NCBI RefSeq assembly: GCF_000765215.1
Contig: NZ_JPJE01000006.1
Coordinates: 93,959 to 157,958 of the forward strand
DNA: 64,000 nucleotides
Direction of reading: 5' to 3'
Origin: Eubacterium sp. ER2
Lineage (GTDB): Bacteria > Bacillota > Clostridia > Lachnospirales > Lachnospiraceae
The stretch's first letter is position 1. Each line of letters begins with the position of its first letter. The translations under genes and the position numbers were made by a program. This document shows, piece by piece, positions 16,664 to 24,589 of this stretch. The notes below the pieces were generated by a model. The model did no database searches and had not been told where the DNA came from. It saw nothing but the letters and a program-made list of their open reading frames with translations.

Positions 16664-17332
16664 TTACGCGCTCTGCTCATCCTCCAGCTTCCATCTGGCC
16701 AGCACCTTGCCGAACTGTCTGGCGATGAGCCCCACCATGACGGCCGCGGCCACGGTTCCCTCCCGGACGCCCTGAAGGCGGCCGGTAAAGCTGATGGATA
16801 AGATACAGGCAATGATGACGAGAATCACGTCAAAGCCCACCTTCATGTAGCCGAATTTGAGCGAGGGGATTGCCCTGCAGATGGCCAGCACCACCCCTTC
16901 TCCGGCCAGCACTACCACGCCGGCCTTCACCTCCAGGCTGACGCCGGCAGCCACCAGCAGGATACCGATGAGGCAGACGATCCACTGCTGCCAGTATGTA
17001 TGGCAGGAGATGCCCTGCACGGCCCACACGCCGAAGTCCGTCAGATAGCCGAAGAAAAAGGCCACCGGGAGCTGCATGAGCTGGATGGGATGATAGTTCC
17101 TCCGCAGGATCAGGATCTGCAGGAGGATAAAGAAGCAGTGCATGACGATGGTGGCTGTCCCCACAGTTAGGGGAGAGAAAAGGCTGACCACATAGGGTAC
17201 GCTTGATATGGGAGAAGTGCCAAGGCTCGCTTTGATGGAGAAGGCCACGCCGAAGGCCATGATGGCCAGGCCTGCAAGAAGGAGCAGATAGCGCTTCAGA
17301 ATGTAGATAGTTAGTCTGTTCAATGTTGTCAT
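16664..17332 (-). CDS. YczE/YitT-type integral membrane protein (DUF6198 family)
   Basis: A 222-residue protein with about five to six membrane helices. The opening YILKRYLLLLAGLAIMAFGVAFSIKASLGTSPISSVPYVVSL is typical of the YczE/YyaS family: a helix, then the loop ASLGTSPIS that repeats in altered form later. Family members are thought to be transporters or membrane accessory proteins, without a proven substrate. It ends 135 bases before the zinc-ribbon gene on the same strand. Confidence 0.82.
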   Translation of the reverse strand: MTTLNRLTIYILKRYLLLLAGLAIMAFGVAFSIKASLGTSPISSVPYVVSLFSPLTVGTATIVMHCFFILLQILILRRNYHPIQLMQLPVAFFFGYLTDFGVWAVQGISCHTYWQQWIVCLIGILLVAAGVSLEVKAGVVVLAGEGVVLAICRAIPSLKFGYMKVGFDVILVIIACILSISFTGRLQGVREGTVAAAVMVGLIARQFGKVLARWKLEDEQSA

Positions 17333-17442
17333 TCCTTTCTGAAAATACAGCGCCGATGACGGGCGCCTGGATGTCTGTCAGCCAAAGCCGCACTTTTGCC
17401 GACGTCTCTATTATAACACTTTCAGACAAAACTGTATCCTGC

Positions 17443-17470
17443 AATATGCCGGTGCAAAATATGCCGGTGC
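17443..17470. repeat. Tandem direct repeat in a divergent intergenic region
   Basis: Two perfect 13-base copies of AATATGCCGGTGC start 15 bases apart (17443-17455 and 17458-17470), between the minus-strand YczE-like gene and the plus-strand small-protein promoter. Fifteen bases is not an integral number of helix turns. Could be a regulator site or a simple duplication. Confidence 0.6.
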
Positions 17471-17536
17471 GGATCAGTGTGGCGGAGGAAAGAGTGTAAT
17501 AAACGAAAATAAAAACAACAATTATCAGATAAATAA

Positions 17537-17565
17537 TTGACTAATACAGAAAAAGGAACTACAAT
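17537..17565 (+). promoter_or_regulatory. Sigma-A promoter of the small-protein/HAD operon
   Basis: TTGACT (17537-17542), 17 bases, TACAAT (17560-17565), in AT-rich DNA. The first start codon, at 17597, lies about 25 bases past the expected transcription start. It would drive the two small genes and the HAD phosphatase. Confidence 0.75.
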
Positions 17566-17596
17566 TATAGCAAAGACAAGAAGGGAGGCGGAAGCT

Positions 17597-17857
17597 ATGA
17601 CGAGAGAAATTCTTTTGATCATTCTTTTTGCGGCAGCGCTGGTTGCGGTGTGCTGGATGCTCACAGAATACTGGCTTGGCACAAGAAGCCTTGGGATGAA
17701 CGGAGAGATCGGAAGACTCCGTTTTGGAAGCCGGACAGCCTTTCTCCTCGCTCATTTCTGGAGGAGAGTGGACGAGGCAAAGGATATCCCCGATGAACCG
17801 CTGAAGCGGGAAATGGGACTGGCTGACAACGGTCTTCCGTCCCGGGAAAAACGATGA
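17597..17857 (+). CDS. Small membrane-anchored protein of unknown function
   Basis: About 86 residues: an N-terminal membrane helix (EILLIILFAAALVAVCWMLTEYWL) and a basic/amphipathic tail with RLRFGSRTAFLLAHFWRRVDEAKD. The ATG at 17597 has GGGAGG 8 bases upstream; a longer open frame from 17537 starts inside the promoter and is rejected. I do not recognise a family. It is followed after 19 bases by a 53-residue ORF and then a HAD phosphatase. Confidence 0.65.
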   Translation: MTREILLIILFAAALVAVCWMLTEYWLGTRSLGMNGEIGRLRFGSRTAFLLAHFWRRVDEAKDIPDEPLKREMGLADNGLPSREKR

Positions 17858-17876
17858 GCGAAGGAGAGACGCTGTT

Positions 17877-18038
17877 ATGACAGAAGAACTGATCCGTGAA
17901 CTGAAACACGTAAAAAACGCACTTGTGAACAAGGAAATGAAAGGGGAAGCCTGGGAGGAGAAGCAGGAGATGATCCAGAAGCTGGAGGATGTCACCAGCT
18001 ATCTGAAGGATGCCCTGGGACAGGGGATTGAATTCTGA
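17877..18038 (+). CDS. Small 53-residue charged helical protein
   Basis: A short open frame with ATG at 17877 and TGA at 18036-18038, encoding 53 mostly charged residues beginning MTEELIRELKHVKNAL and likely forming a long amphipathic helix or coiled coil. AAGGAG lies about 9 bases upstream. Its stop codon shares its A with the ATG of the HAD gene (TGATG), which indicates translational coupling and supports it being a real gene. Function unknown. Confidence 0.6.
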   Translation: MTEELIRELKHVKNALVNKEMKGEAWEEKQEMIQKLEDVTSYLKDALGQGIEF

Positions 18039-18727
18039 TGGGCGCCGAAAGGCCGGGGAGTATAGAAGCCCTGGTGTTTGACATGGACGGACTTCTGTTT
18101 GACTCAGAACGAGTTGTGCAGCGAACCTGGAACATGGCCGGAGAGGAGCTGGGAGCAGGACAGGTGGGAGAGCAGATCTACCACACTCTGGGCATGAACC
18201 TGAAGAGCAGGACGGAATTTTTTCACAGGGTCTTTGGCCCGGACTTTCCCATGGAGGAATTCGCCGAGAGGACGAGAAGGTATTACAGGCAGATCGAGGA
18301 GACAGAGGGCGTGCCCCTGAAGCCGGGAGTCCGGGAGCTCCTCTCCTATGGAAAGGAGAACGGATACAGAATGGCGGTGGCCACCTCCTCCAGGAGGGAG
18401 CACTCCACCTACATGCTGAAGCGGGGCGGGATCTACTCCTTTTTCGACGGATTTATGTTCGGCGATATGGTGGAGAACGCCAAGCCCGACCCGGAGATCT
18501 ACCGGAAGGCCTGCAGCCTTTTGGGCACAGCGCCGGAGCGGGGCATGGCTCTGGAGGACTCCCCCAACGGCATCCGGTCCGCATCCGCCGCCGGCATGGC
18601 GGCAGTCATGGTGCCGGATCTGGTGCAGCCGGATGAGGAGCTAAAGAGGCTGGCTTTCCGGGTGTGCCAGGACCTGACGGAAGTGATAGGGATCCTGGAA
18701 GGACTGAAGCCGCAGGCGAAGACCTGA
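18038..18727 (+). CDS. HAD superfamily hydrolase (beta-phosphoglucomutase/phosphatase type)
   Basis: A 229-residue HAD enzyme with all four motifs: DMDGLLFDSE (nucleophile and acid aspartates, near residue 15), the threonine/serine region AVATSSRREH, a lysine in NAKPDPEIYRKA and the acidic ALEDSPNGIRSA. The alpha-helical cap between motifs 1 and 2 is the beta-phosphoglucomutase/GPH type. The substrate is probably a small sugar phosphate. Translationally coupled to the upstream 53-residue ORF and ended by a strong hairpin at 18774. Confidence 0.92.
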   Translation: MGAERPGSIEALVFDMDGLLFDSERVVQRTWNMAGEELGAGQVGEQIYHTLGMNLKSRTEFFHRVFGPDFPMEEFAERTRRYYRQIEETEGVPLKPGVRELLSYGKENGYRMAVATSSRREHSTYMLKRGGIYSFFDGFMFGDMVENAKPDPEIYRKACSLLGTAPERGMALEDSPNGIRSASAAGMAAVMVPDLVQPDEELKRLAFRVCQDLTEVIGILEGLKPQAKT

Positions 18728-18773
18728 AAGAGCGGGAAAAAGCGAGACAAAATAAGACAAAATGGGACAAAAG

Positions 18774-18818
18774 AAAAGCATGGGCAGCAGAAGAGATACT
18801 TCCTGTCCATGCTTTTTC
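18774..18818 (+). terminator. Rho-independent terminator after the HAD gene
   Basis: AAAAGCATGGGCAG pairs with CTGTCCATGCTTTT (13 Watson-Crick pairs and one G-U) and an inner GAAG/CTTC extends the stem. The plus strand ends in TTTTTCTG and the minus strand in a T-rich stretch too, so it may serve both the HAD operon and the convergent nagB. Confidence 0.85.
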
Positions 18819-18856
18819 TGTTTGTCAGAGGACCGTGAACCGGTCGGTCTGCCTTT

Positions 18857-19594
18857 TTATTTCAGCTTTGGCATTTTTGAGAGAGCGGCCTCGTCAGCTA
18901 CCAGAGTCACATCGTTGTGCATCTGAAGGATGGAAGCCGGAACCGCGGGAGTGACCGGACCAAAGAAGGCGTCCCTTACGATATCCGCTTTTCCCTCTCC
19001 GTTTACGACTACAAGAATCTTCCTGGCCTGCATGATGGTCTTGATGCCCATTGTGTAGGCCTGACGGGGAACATCGTCGGCGGAGGCGAAGAAGCGCTTG
19101 TTTGCCTCGATGGTGCTCTCCTGGAGATCCACGCAGTGGGTCTCCTTCTCGAAGGCCTCTCCTGGCTCGTTGAAGCCGATGTGCCCGTTGTGGCCCAGGC
19201 CAAGGAGCTGCAGGTCCACGCCGCCCAGAGACTGGATCAGCCTCTCGTAGCGGGCGCACTCCTTGTCGCTGTCAGGCTCTGTGCCGTCCGGAAGATGGGT
19301 GTTTTCCGGAAGAATGTTTACGTGGTCGAAAAGATTGTGGTGCATGAAATAGTAGTAGCTCTGATCGTTATCCTTGGAGAGCCCCTTGTACTCGTCCAGA
19401 TTTACGGTGGTGACTGCGGAGAAGTCGAGATCCCCCTTTTTGTACCAGTCCACCAGCTGCTCGTATGTGCCGATGGGAGTGGACCCTGTGGCAAGTCCCA
19501 GCACGCAGTCTGGCTTCATGATGATCTGAGCGGAAATGATATTTGCCGCCTTGCGGCTCATGTCGCGGTAGTCGGTAGCTTTGTAGATTTTCAT
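18857..19594 (-). CDS. nagB: Glucosamine-6-phosphate deaminase
   Basis: About 245 residues. Converts glucosamine 6-phosphate to fructose 6-phosphate and ammonia, linking amino sugar use to glycolysis. Conserved pieces are LGLATGSTPIGTYEQLVDWY (phosphate loop), TVNLDEYKGL (general-base aspartate) and GLGHNGHIGFNEPGEAF (active-site histidine). The ATG at 19594 has AGGAGG 9 bases upstream; the in-frame TTG at 19612 sits inside that site. No nagA is adjacent in this window. Confidence 0.96.
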   Translation of the reverse strand: MKIYKATDYRDMSRKAANIISAQIIMKPDCVLGLATGSTPIGTYEQLVDWYKKGDLDFSAVTTVNLDEYKGLSKDNDQSYYYFMHHNLFDHVNILPENTHLPDGTEPDSDKECARYERLIQSLGGVDLQLLGLGHNGHIGFNEPGEAFEKETHCVDLQESTIEANKRFFASADDVPRQAYTMGIKTIMQARKILVVVNGEGKADIVRDAFFGPVTPAVPASILQMHNDVTLVADEAALSKMPKLK

Positions 19595-19649
19595 TTGGAT
19601 AAACCTCCTCAAAACATATTTTCTTTTCTATGGATGTGAAATCAATCTT

Positions 19650-20255
19650 TCAGACAAGAACAGCCTCCGTAAAATACTCCGGCATGTGGAAGGAGGGCAC
19701 CGGAGATGTGATGGGGGCGTAGGCGGCGTAGTGTTCGATGTCCGCCGACTCTGAGATCTTGTAAAAATTGCAGAAAAAGGTGCTTCCCGCCTTCAGCTCC
19801 AGGGGACCGTACACGCGCTCCAGCACGGTCAGGGGGATGCGGAAGTGGGCGCTCCAGCTGTCTTCCCCGATCGTGGCCCGGACCTGGAACTTGGCGGCCT
19901 CCTCTTTGGAAAAATAGGACCGGTAGGTCCGGGAGGGGCCGTATGCGGCCAGAAGAGCGCCGTTTGCGTTGATCTCAAAATTCAGGTATGTACCGGGGGC
20001 ATCGTCCTTCCTGGAAAACAGCAGGAAGGCCTCCATGGCGCTGTCCCGATAGACCGGATCCAGGTAGGACTGAAAGGTCCTTCTGGGGTTTCTCTCCTCG
20101 CATACCATGCGCACATAAAATCCATCCCCCGGCACGAACCCGATATAGAAGTAGGTGCGGGGAATGGAGGATGTGCCCCACAAAAGGTGAGTGATCTCAC
20201 AGGGGGCGACTGTATTCAGTTCTTCTTTGTCCTTTAATATCTTTACATTCATCAT
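19650..20255 (-). CDS. Carbohydrate-binding family 9-like domain protein
   Basis: A 201-residue protein reading as a single CBM9-like beta-sandwich domain: EITHLLWGTSSIPRTYFYIGFVPGDGFYVRM, YLDPVYRDSAMEAFLLF, LNFEINANGALLAAYGPSR, ending FHMPEYFTEAVL. There is no signal peptide, so it is probably cytoplasmic. Such stand-alone proteins are frequent near carbohydrate genes in Firmicutes and their ligand is not established. It is 55 bases upstream of nagB on the same strand and may be co-transcribed with it. Confidence 0.8.
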   Translation of the reverse strand: MMNVKILKDKEELNTVAPCEITHLLWGTSSIPRTYFYIGFVPGDGFYVRMVCEERNPRRTFQSYLDPVYRDSAMEAFLLFSRKDDAPGTYLNFEINANGALLAAYGPSRTYRSYFSKEEAAKFQVRATIGEDSWSAHFRIPLTVLERVYGPLELKAGSTFFCNFYKISESADIEHYAAYAPITSPVPSFHMPEYFTEAVLV

Positions 20256-20365
20256 GGTTCCAATGTAGCAGACAAAGGAGAGAAAAACAACAGCTTAAAA
20301 AAGAAAAATATGAAAGTGCAAAAAAAACAGTTTATTGTGCTATAGCATCCCCGAAGACCCGGAAC

Positions 20366-21223
20366 CTAAGCCTCCCATCTGCCGGAAGCGCCGCAGGGGA
20401 GAAAGAGACCAGAGGCCGTCACGGGGAGGGCGATCTCCTGGGACTCTACATGTCCGCCGAAGGACTTCAGCTCCGTGCTCAGCATGTAGGTGAGCACCGC
20501 CGGGGCCAGCCCTGTGGTGTAGGAGTTTACCAGGAAAAAGAGGGGCTTGTCTGACAGAACCTTTGTGCACAGCTTGATAAAGGGGTGGATGGACTCCTCG
20601 ATCTTCCAGATCTCCCCCTTGGGCCCTCTGCCGTAGGAGGGCGGGTCCATGATGATGGCATCGTAGTGGTTGCCCCTGCGGATCTCCCGCTCCACGAATT
20701 TGATGCAGTCGTCCACCAGCCAGCGTATGGGGGCATCCTTCAGCCCGGAGGAGACAGCGTTCTCCTTGGCCCAGGTGACCATGCCCTTGGAGGCGTCCAC
20801 GTGGGTCACCGAGGCGCCCGCCGCGGCTGCGGCCAGGGTGGCTCCTCCTGTGTAGGCGAAAAGGTTCAGCACCTTGATGGGGCGGCCCGCCTGCCGGATC
20901 TTTTCAGAAAACCAGTCCCAGTTGGCGGCCTGCTCCGGAAAGAGCCCTGTGTGCTTGAAGCTGAAGGGCTTCAGATTGAAGGTCAGCTCCTTGTAGTGGA
21001 TGGTCCACTGGGATGGGAGGTCAAAGAACTCCCACTCGCCGCCGCCCTTCTTGCTGCGGTGGTAGTGCGCGTTGCACTTTCTCCAGCCCTTCAGTGTCTT
21101 CGGAGTGTCCCAGATGACCTGGGGATCCGGCCGGATGAGGAGATAGTCGCCCCAGCGCTCCAGCTTTTCTCCCTGGCTGCAGTCCAGCACCTCGTAATCC
21201 TTCCAGTTGTCAGCAATCCACAT
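20366..21223 (-). CDS. SAM-dependent methyltransferase (RlmI/RlmK-like)
   Basis: A 285-residue class I methyltransferase. The SAM-binding motif is VLNLFAYTGGATLAAAAAGA with the acidic end of strand 2 in VTHVDASKGMV; the catalytic-loop motif is IIMDPPSYGRGPKG. The DPPSY motif and the preceding FSLKHTGLFPEQAANW-like region match the family of 23S rRNA methyltransferases related to RlmI/RlmK, but the N-terminal PUA domain of RlmI is absent. Target RNA position unknown. Confidence 0.85.
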   Translation of the reverse strand: MWIADNWKDYEVLDCSQGEKLERWGDYLLIRPDPQVIWDTPKTLKGWRKCNAHYHRSKKGGGEWEFFDLPSQWTIHYKELTFNLKPFSFKHTGLFPEQAANWDWFSEKIRQAGRPIKVLNLFAYTGGATLAAAAAGASVTHVDASKGMVTWAKENAVSSGLKDAPIRWLVDDCIKFVEREIRRGNHYDAIIMDPPSYGRGPKGEIWKIEESIHPFIKLCTKVLSDKPLFFLVNSYTTGLAPAVLTYMLSTELKSFGGHVESQEIALPVTASGLFLPCGASGRWEA

Positions 21224-21358
21224 ATATTTTCAACCTCGCTTCTTGTTTGATCATACATTAATAATACGTTGCGCGGAGAATTATAGCATACCTTGGACAA
21301 GCCTTCAATTCCAACGGGAATATGTTTCTGAAATTTGTGGAATATTACGTGTATGACC

Positions 21359-21387
21359 TTTACCTTTTGCACTATCAGTGATAGAAT
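21359..21387 (+). promoter_or_regulatory. Sigma-A promoter of the selenium operon (yedF-selD-selA-selB)
   Basis: TTTACC (21359-21364), 17 bases, TAGAAT (21382-21387). The start codon of yedF is at 21435, giving a leader of about 40 bases. A 13-base palindrome lies in the spacer and -10 region (separate entry), an ideal place for a repressor. Confidence 0.7.
21372..21384. promoter_or_regulatory. Palindromic operator candidate identical to the tetO core
   Basis: CTATCAGTGATAG is a perfect palindrome around a central G. It equals the 13-base core of the classical Tn10 tet operator and overlaps the -10 box of the yedF promoter. The flanking bases differ from tetO. A TetR-family regulator is encoded at 33014-33610, but no direct link is shown. 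Confidence 0.55.
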
Positions 21388-21434
21388 GTTTCTATAAGTG
21401 GGCGTGGACCCGCAAAAGAAAGGTGGAATACAGT

Positions 21435-22043
21435 ATGATCACAGTAAATGCAATGGGAGACAAGTGTCCGGTACCGGTCATCAAGACAAAGAAGGCTATG
21501 CAGGCCCTGACAGGCCCGGAGACCATCGAGGTTCTGGTAGACAATGAGATTTCTGTACAGAATGTGACAAAGATGGCTTCCTCAAGCGGCGGCAAGGTGA
21601 CCTCCGAGAAGCTGGGAGAGGGCGAGTACAAGGTGACAATCCAGATGGAGGGAGCTCCGGCGGCAGCGGACGCAGCCGATGACACAGCCTGCATCCCGGA
21701 CGCGAGGGGCAACATGATCGTCGTCATGTCATCCGACCGGATGGGCTCAGGAAACGATGAGCTGGGCAAGGTTCTGGCAAAAAGCTTCATTTTCGCGGTG
21801 ACACAGCTTGAGGAACTGCCCAAAACCATGTTATTCTATAACGGCGGCGCCACGCTTACCTGCGAGGGATCAGACTGTCTTGAGGATCTGAAATCCCTGG
21901 AGGCGCAGGGCGTTGAGATCCAGACATGCGGCACATGCCTTGACTACTATGGCCTGAAGGAGAAGCTGGCAGTCGGATCTGTCACAAATATGTACAGCAT
22001 CGTGGAGACGATGGCCGGCGCTGCCAAGATCCTGCGCCCATAA
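21435..22043 (+). CDS. yedF: Sulfurtransferase-like selenium metabolism protein YedF
   Basis: About 202 residues. The N-terminal 75 residues are a TusA/SirA fold with MGDKCPVPVIKTKKAM, the CPxP motif whose cysteine carries sulfur or selenium. The C-terminal part is a DsrE-like domain (IVVMSSDRMGSGNDELGKVLAKSF ... VEIQTCGTCLDYYGL) with two further cysteines. This two-domain form is the one found beside selD in selenium-using bacteria. GAAAGGTGG precedes the ATG at 21435. First gene of the selenium operon; probably delivers reduced selenium to SelD. Confidence 0.92.
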   Translation: MITVNAMGDKCPVPVIKTKKAMQALTGPETIEVLVDNEISVQNVTKMASSSGGKVTSEKLGEGEYKVTIQMEGAPAAADAADDTACIPDARGNMIVVMSSDRMGSGNDELGKVLAKSFIFAVTQLEELPKTMLFYNGGATLTCEGSDCLEDLKSLEAQGVEIQTCGTCLDYYGLKEKLAVGSVTNMYSIVETMAGAAKILRP

Positions 22044-22073
22044 GGGAGGCAGGCTAAAGGAGGATATTTTATT

Positions 22074-23114
22074 ATGAAATCAGATGTCAGACTGACCACG
22101 CTCAGCAAGACAGCGGGCTGAGCGGCCAAAATAGGTCCGGAGACCCTTGCTCAGGTTCTGAGCAAGCTGCCGAAATTTCAAGACGACAACCTGATCGTCG
22201 GCATAGAGACGTCCGACGACGCAGCTATCTATAAGGTGACAGACGATATAGCCATGATCCAGACCGTGGACTTCTTCACGCCGATTGTGGACGACCCCTA
22301 CATGTTCGGGCAGATCGCGGCGGCCAACTCCCTAAGCGATGTGTGGGCCATGGGCGGCGAGCCCGCGGTGGCCTTAAATATCGTGGGATTTCCCAACTGC
22401 CTTGACCCAGCCATCCTGGGCGACATACTGGCAGGGGGAGCGGACAAGGTGAAGGAGGCCGGAGCTGTCCTTGTGGGCGGACACTCTGTCCAGGACGATG
22501 AGCCCAAGTACGGCCTGTGTGTGTCCGGCTTCGTGCATCCCCAGAAGATCTTTAAAAATTACGGCTGCAGGCCGGGGGATGTGCTGGTGCTCACCAAACA
22601 GATCGGAAGCGGTATCGTCAACACGGCTGTGAAGGCCGAGATGGCGTCTCCCTCCGCTATACGGGAGACCCAGACTGTGATGGCGTCTCTGAACAAGAAG
22701 GCAAAAAAAGTGGCAGAGAGGTACAATGTATCTGCCTGCACGGACATTACGGGCTTTGGGCTTCTGGGCCACTGTGTGGAGATGGCCGAGGCCAGTGAGG
22801 TGACATTTGAGCTTCGCGTCCACGACATCGCCTACATGGAGGATGCCATAGACTATGCCAAGATGGGGCTTGTGCCCGCCGGGGCATATAAGAACAGAGG
22901 CTACTCCATAAAGAAGGTGGAGACCGGGGGCGTGGAGGAGCACTATCTGGATCTTCTGTATGACCCGCAGACATCGGGCGGCCTGCTCCTGTCTGTGGCG
23001 CCGGAGGATCTGGAAAATGTGATGCGCGACTTTGAGCATGCGCATATGGATACAAAGGTATCCGTGATCGGGAAGGTGGGACCGAAGAGCGATAAGCTGA
23101 TCGTCCTGTCCTGA
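22074..23114 (+). CDS. selD: Selenide, water dikinase SelD (selenoprotein, Sec at codon 16)
   Basis: A 346-residue protein that makes selenophosphate from selenide and ATP. The ATG at 22074 has AAGGAGG upstream. Codon 16 is TGA (22119-22121) in the context TAG-U-AAKIGPETL, exactly the catalytic Cys/Sec position of SelD, followed by the conserved lysine. The downstream frame continues with GIETSDDAAIY, DFFTPIVDDPYMFGQIAAANSLSDVWAMGG and PQTSGGLL, all SelD hallmarks. A hairpin at 22146-22166 serves as SECIS. Reading TGA as a stop would wrongly begin the gene at an internal ATG near 22236. Second gene of the selenium operon. Confidence 0.95.
22146..22166 (+). promoter_or_regulatory. Bacterial SECIS hairpin of selD
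   Basis: CTTGCTCAG and CTGAGCAAG form a perfect 9-bp stem with loop GTT, so the apex carries the G-G-U-U features seen in bacterial SECIS elements. The apical G lies about 33 bases after the TGA at 22119-22121, inside the usual spacing. SelB would bind here to deliver Sec-tRNA. Confidence 0.8.
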
Positions 23115-23173
23115 TGGTCAGATTTAAGGGTAGGATCCAGTGATCCGATCCAACAGGATGCGAGGAAGGGAAT

Positions 23174-24589
23174 ATGGATAAAAGCAAGTTATACCGCAGC
23201 ATACCCAAGGTGGATGTTCTGCTGGCGGATGAGGAGATACAGGGGCTGATCGAAGCCTACAGCCGGGAGACCGTCATGGAGGCGATCCGGTCTGAGACAG
23301 ATGCCCTGCGGGCCTTTATCGGGGCCTGCCAGGATGAGGAGGAGGCCCGGCAGAAGACAGAGAGCCTCAAAAAGGATATTGAAGACCGGGTCAGAGCTAT
23401 CAACACGCCCAATATGAGAAAGGTGATCAACGGCACTGGCACGGTCCTGCACACAAACCTGGGCCGGGCCCCCATTTCCGGGGAGCACTTAAAGAAGGCC
23501 GCGGACCTTGTGAGCGGGTACTCCAACCTGGAATACAATCTGGAGGCGGGAAGAAGAGGGGAGAGGTACTCCCACTTTGAGCAACTTCTGTGCCGCCTGA
23601 CGGGGGCTGAGGCGGCTATGGCCGTCAACAACAACGCGGCGGCGGTCATGCTGATCCTGAGCTCTCTTGCCAGGGGCGGAGAGGTGGTAGTCTCCAGGGG
23701 TGAGCTGGTGGAGATCGGAGGCAAATTCCGTATTCCCGATGTGATGGAGCAAAGCGGCGCCACTCTGGTGGAGGTGGGGACCACCAACAAGACCCATCTG
23801 GCCGACTACGAGGAGGCGGTGACAGAGGAAACCAGGGCTCTCCTCAAGGTCCACACGAGCAACTACCGGATCGTTGGATTTACAGAGACCGTGGAGATCG
23901 ATGAGCTGATCCCCCTGGCCAGGGAGAAGGATATCCCTGTCATCGAGGATCTGGGCAGCGGCGTGCTCATCGATCTTTCCAGATACGGGCTTACATACGA
24001 GCCCACGGTGCAAAGCTCCATAGCAAAGGGGGCGGACGTGGTCAGCTTCAGCGGGGACAAGCTTCTGGGAGGCCCCCAGGCCGGCATCATCGTGGGAAAG
24101 AAGAAATATATCGATATGATGAAGAAAAATCAGCTCACCAGGGCGCTGCGGATCGACAAATTTACAGCCGCGGCCCTGGAGCTGGTGCTCCATGAGTATC
24201 TGTCAGAGGAGAAGGCCGTCCGCAATGTGCCGGTCCTTCGGATGATCACCCAGCCTGCCGGTGAGGTGAAAAAGGCGGCGGACTCCTTTGCCAGGAAGCT
24301 AAGACGGCTGCACCTGGCCGCGAAGATCCAGGTGGTCCCCTGCCAGTCCCAGATCGGCGGCGGCTCTCTGCCCCTGGAGAGGCTGGAGAGCTGGGGGGTG
24401 ACCATCTTCCCCGAGAGAGTCACTGTGCCTGAGCTGGAGGAGCGGATGCGCCGCCTGCCGGTGCCCATCATCCCCAGAGTGGTCAATGATACGATCCTCA
24501 TGGATATGCGGACCGTGACAGCGGAGGACGCAGCCCTGGCAGCCCGGGAGCTTGGCGAGCTTGAGGAACTGGAGGTGCCGGAACAGTGA
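23174..24589 (+). CDS. selA: L-seryl-tRNA(Sec) selenium transferase
   Basis: A 471-residue PLP enzyme that turns Ser-tRNA-Sec into Sec-tRNA-Sec using selenophosphate from SelD. The N-terminal domain precedes [21 protein letters not shown]; the PLP lysine is K296 in [14 protein letters not shown]. The length equals the family norm of about 465. GGAAGGG precedes the ATG at 23174. Its stop overlaps the GTG start of selB by 4 bases. Confidence 0.97.
   Translation: MDKSKLYRSIPKVDVLLADEEIQGLIEAYSRETVMEAIRSETDALRAFIGACQDEEEARQKTESLKKDIEDRVRAINTPNMRKVINGTGTVLHTNLGRAPISGEHLKKAADLVSGYSNLEYNLEAGRRGERYSHFEQLLCRLTGAEAAMAVNNNAAAVMLILSSLARGGEVVVSRGELVEIGGKFRIPDVMEQSGATLVEVGTTNKTHLADYEEAVTEETRALLKVHTSNYRIVGFTETVEIDELIPLAREKDIPVIEDLGSGVLIDLSRYGLTYEPTVQSSIAKGADVVSFSGDKLLGGPQAGIIVGKKKYIDMMKKNQLTRALRIDKFTAAALELVLHEYLSEEKAVRNVPVLRMITQPAGEVKKAADSFARKLRRLHLAAKIQVVPCQSQIGGGSLPLERLESWGVTIFPERVTVPELEERMRRLPVPIIPRVVNDTILMDMRTVTAEDAALAARELGELEELEVPEQ

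Noticed and set aside
22119..22121. In-frame TGA shortening selD at its 5' end
   Set aside because: A good RBS and ATG lie upstream, the TGA is at the catalytic Cys/Sec position and a hairpin follows, so it is read as Sec.
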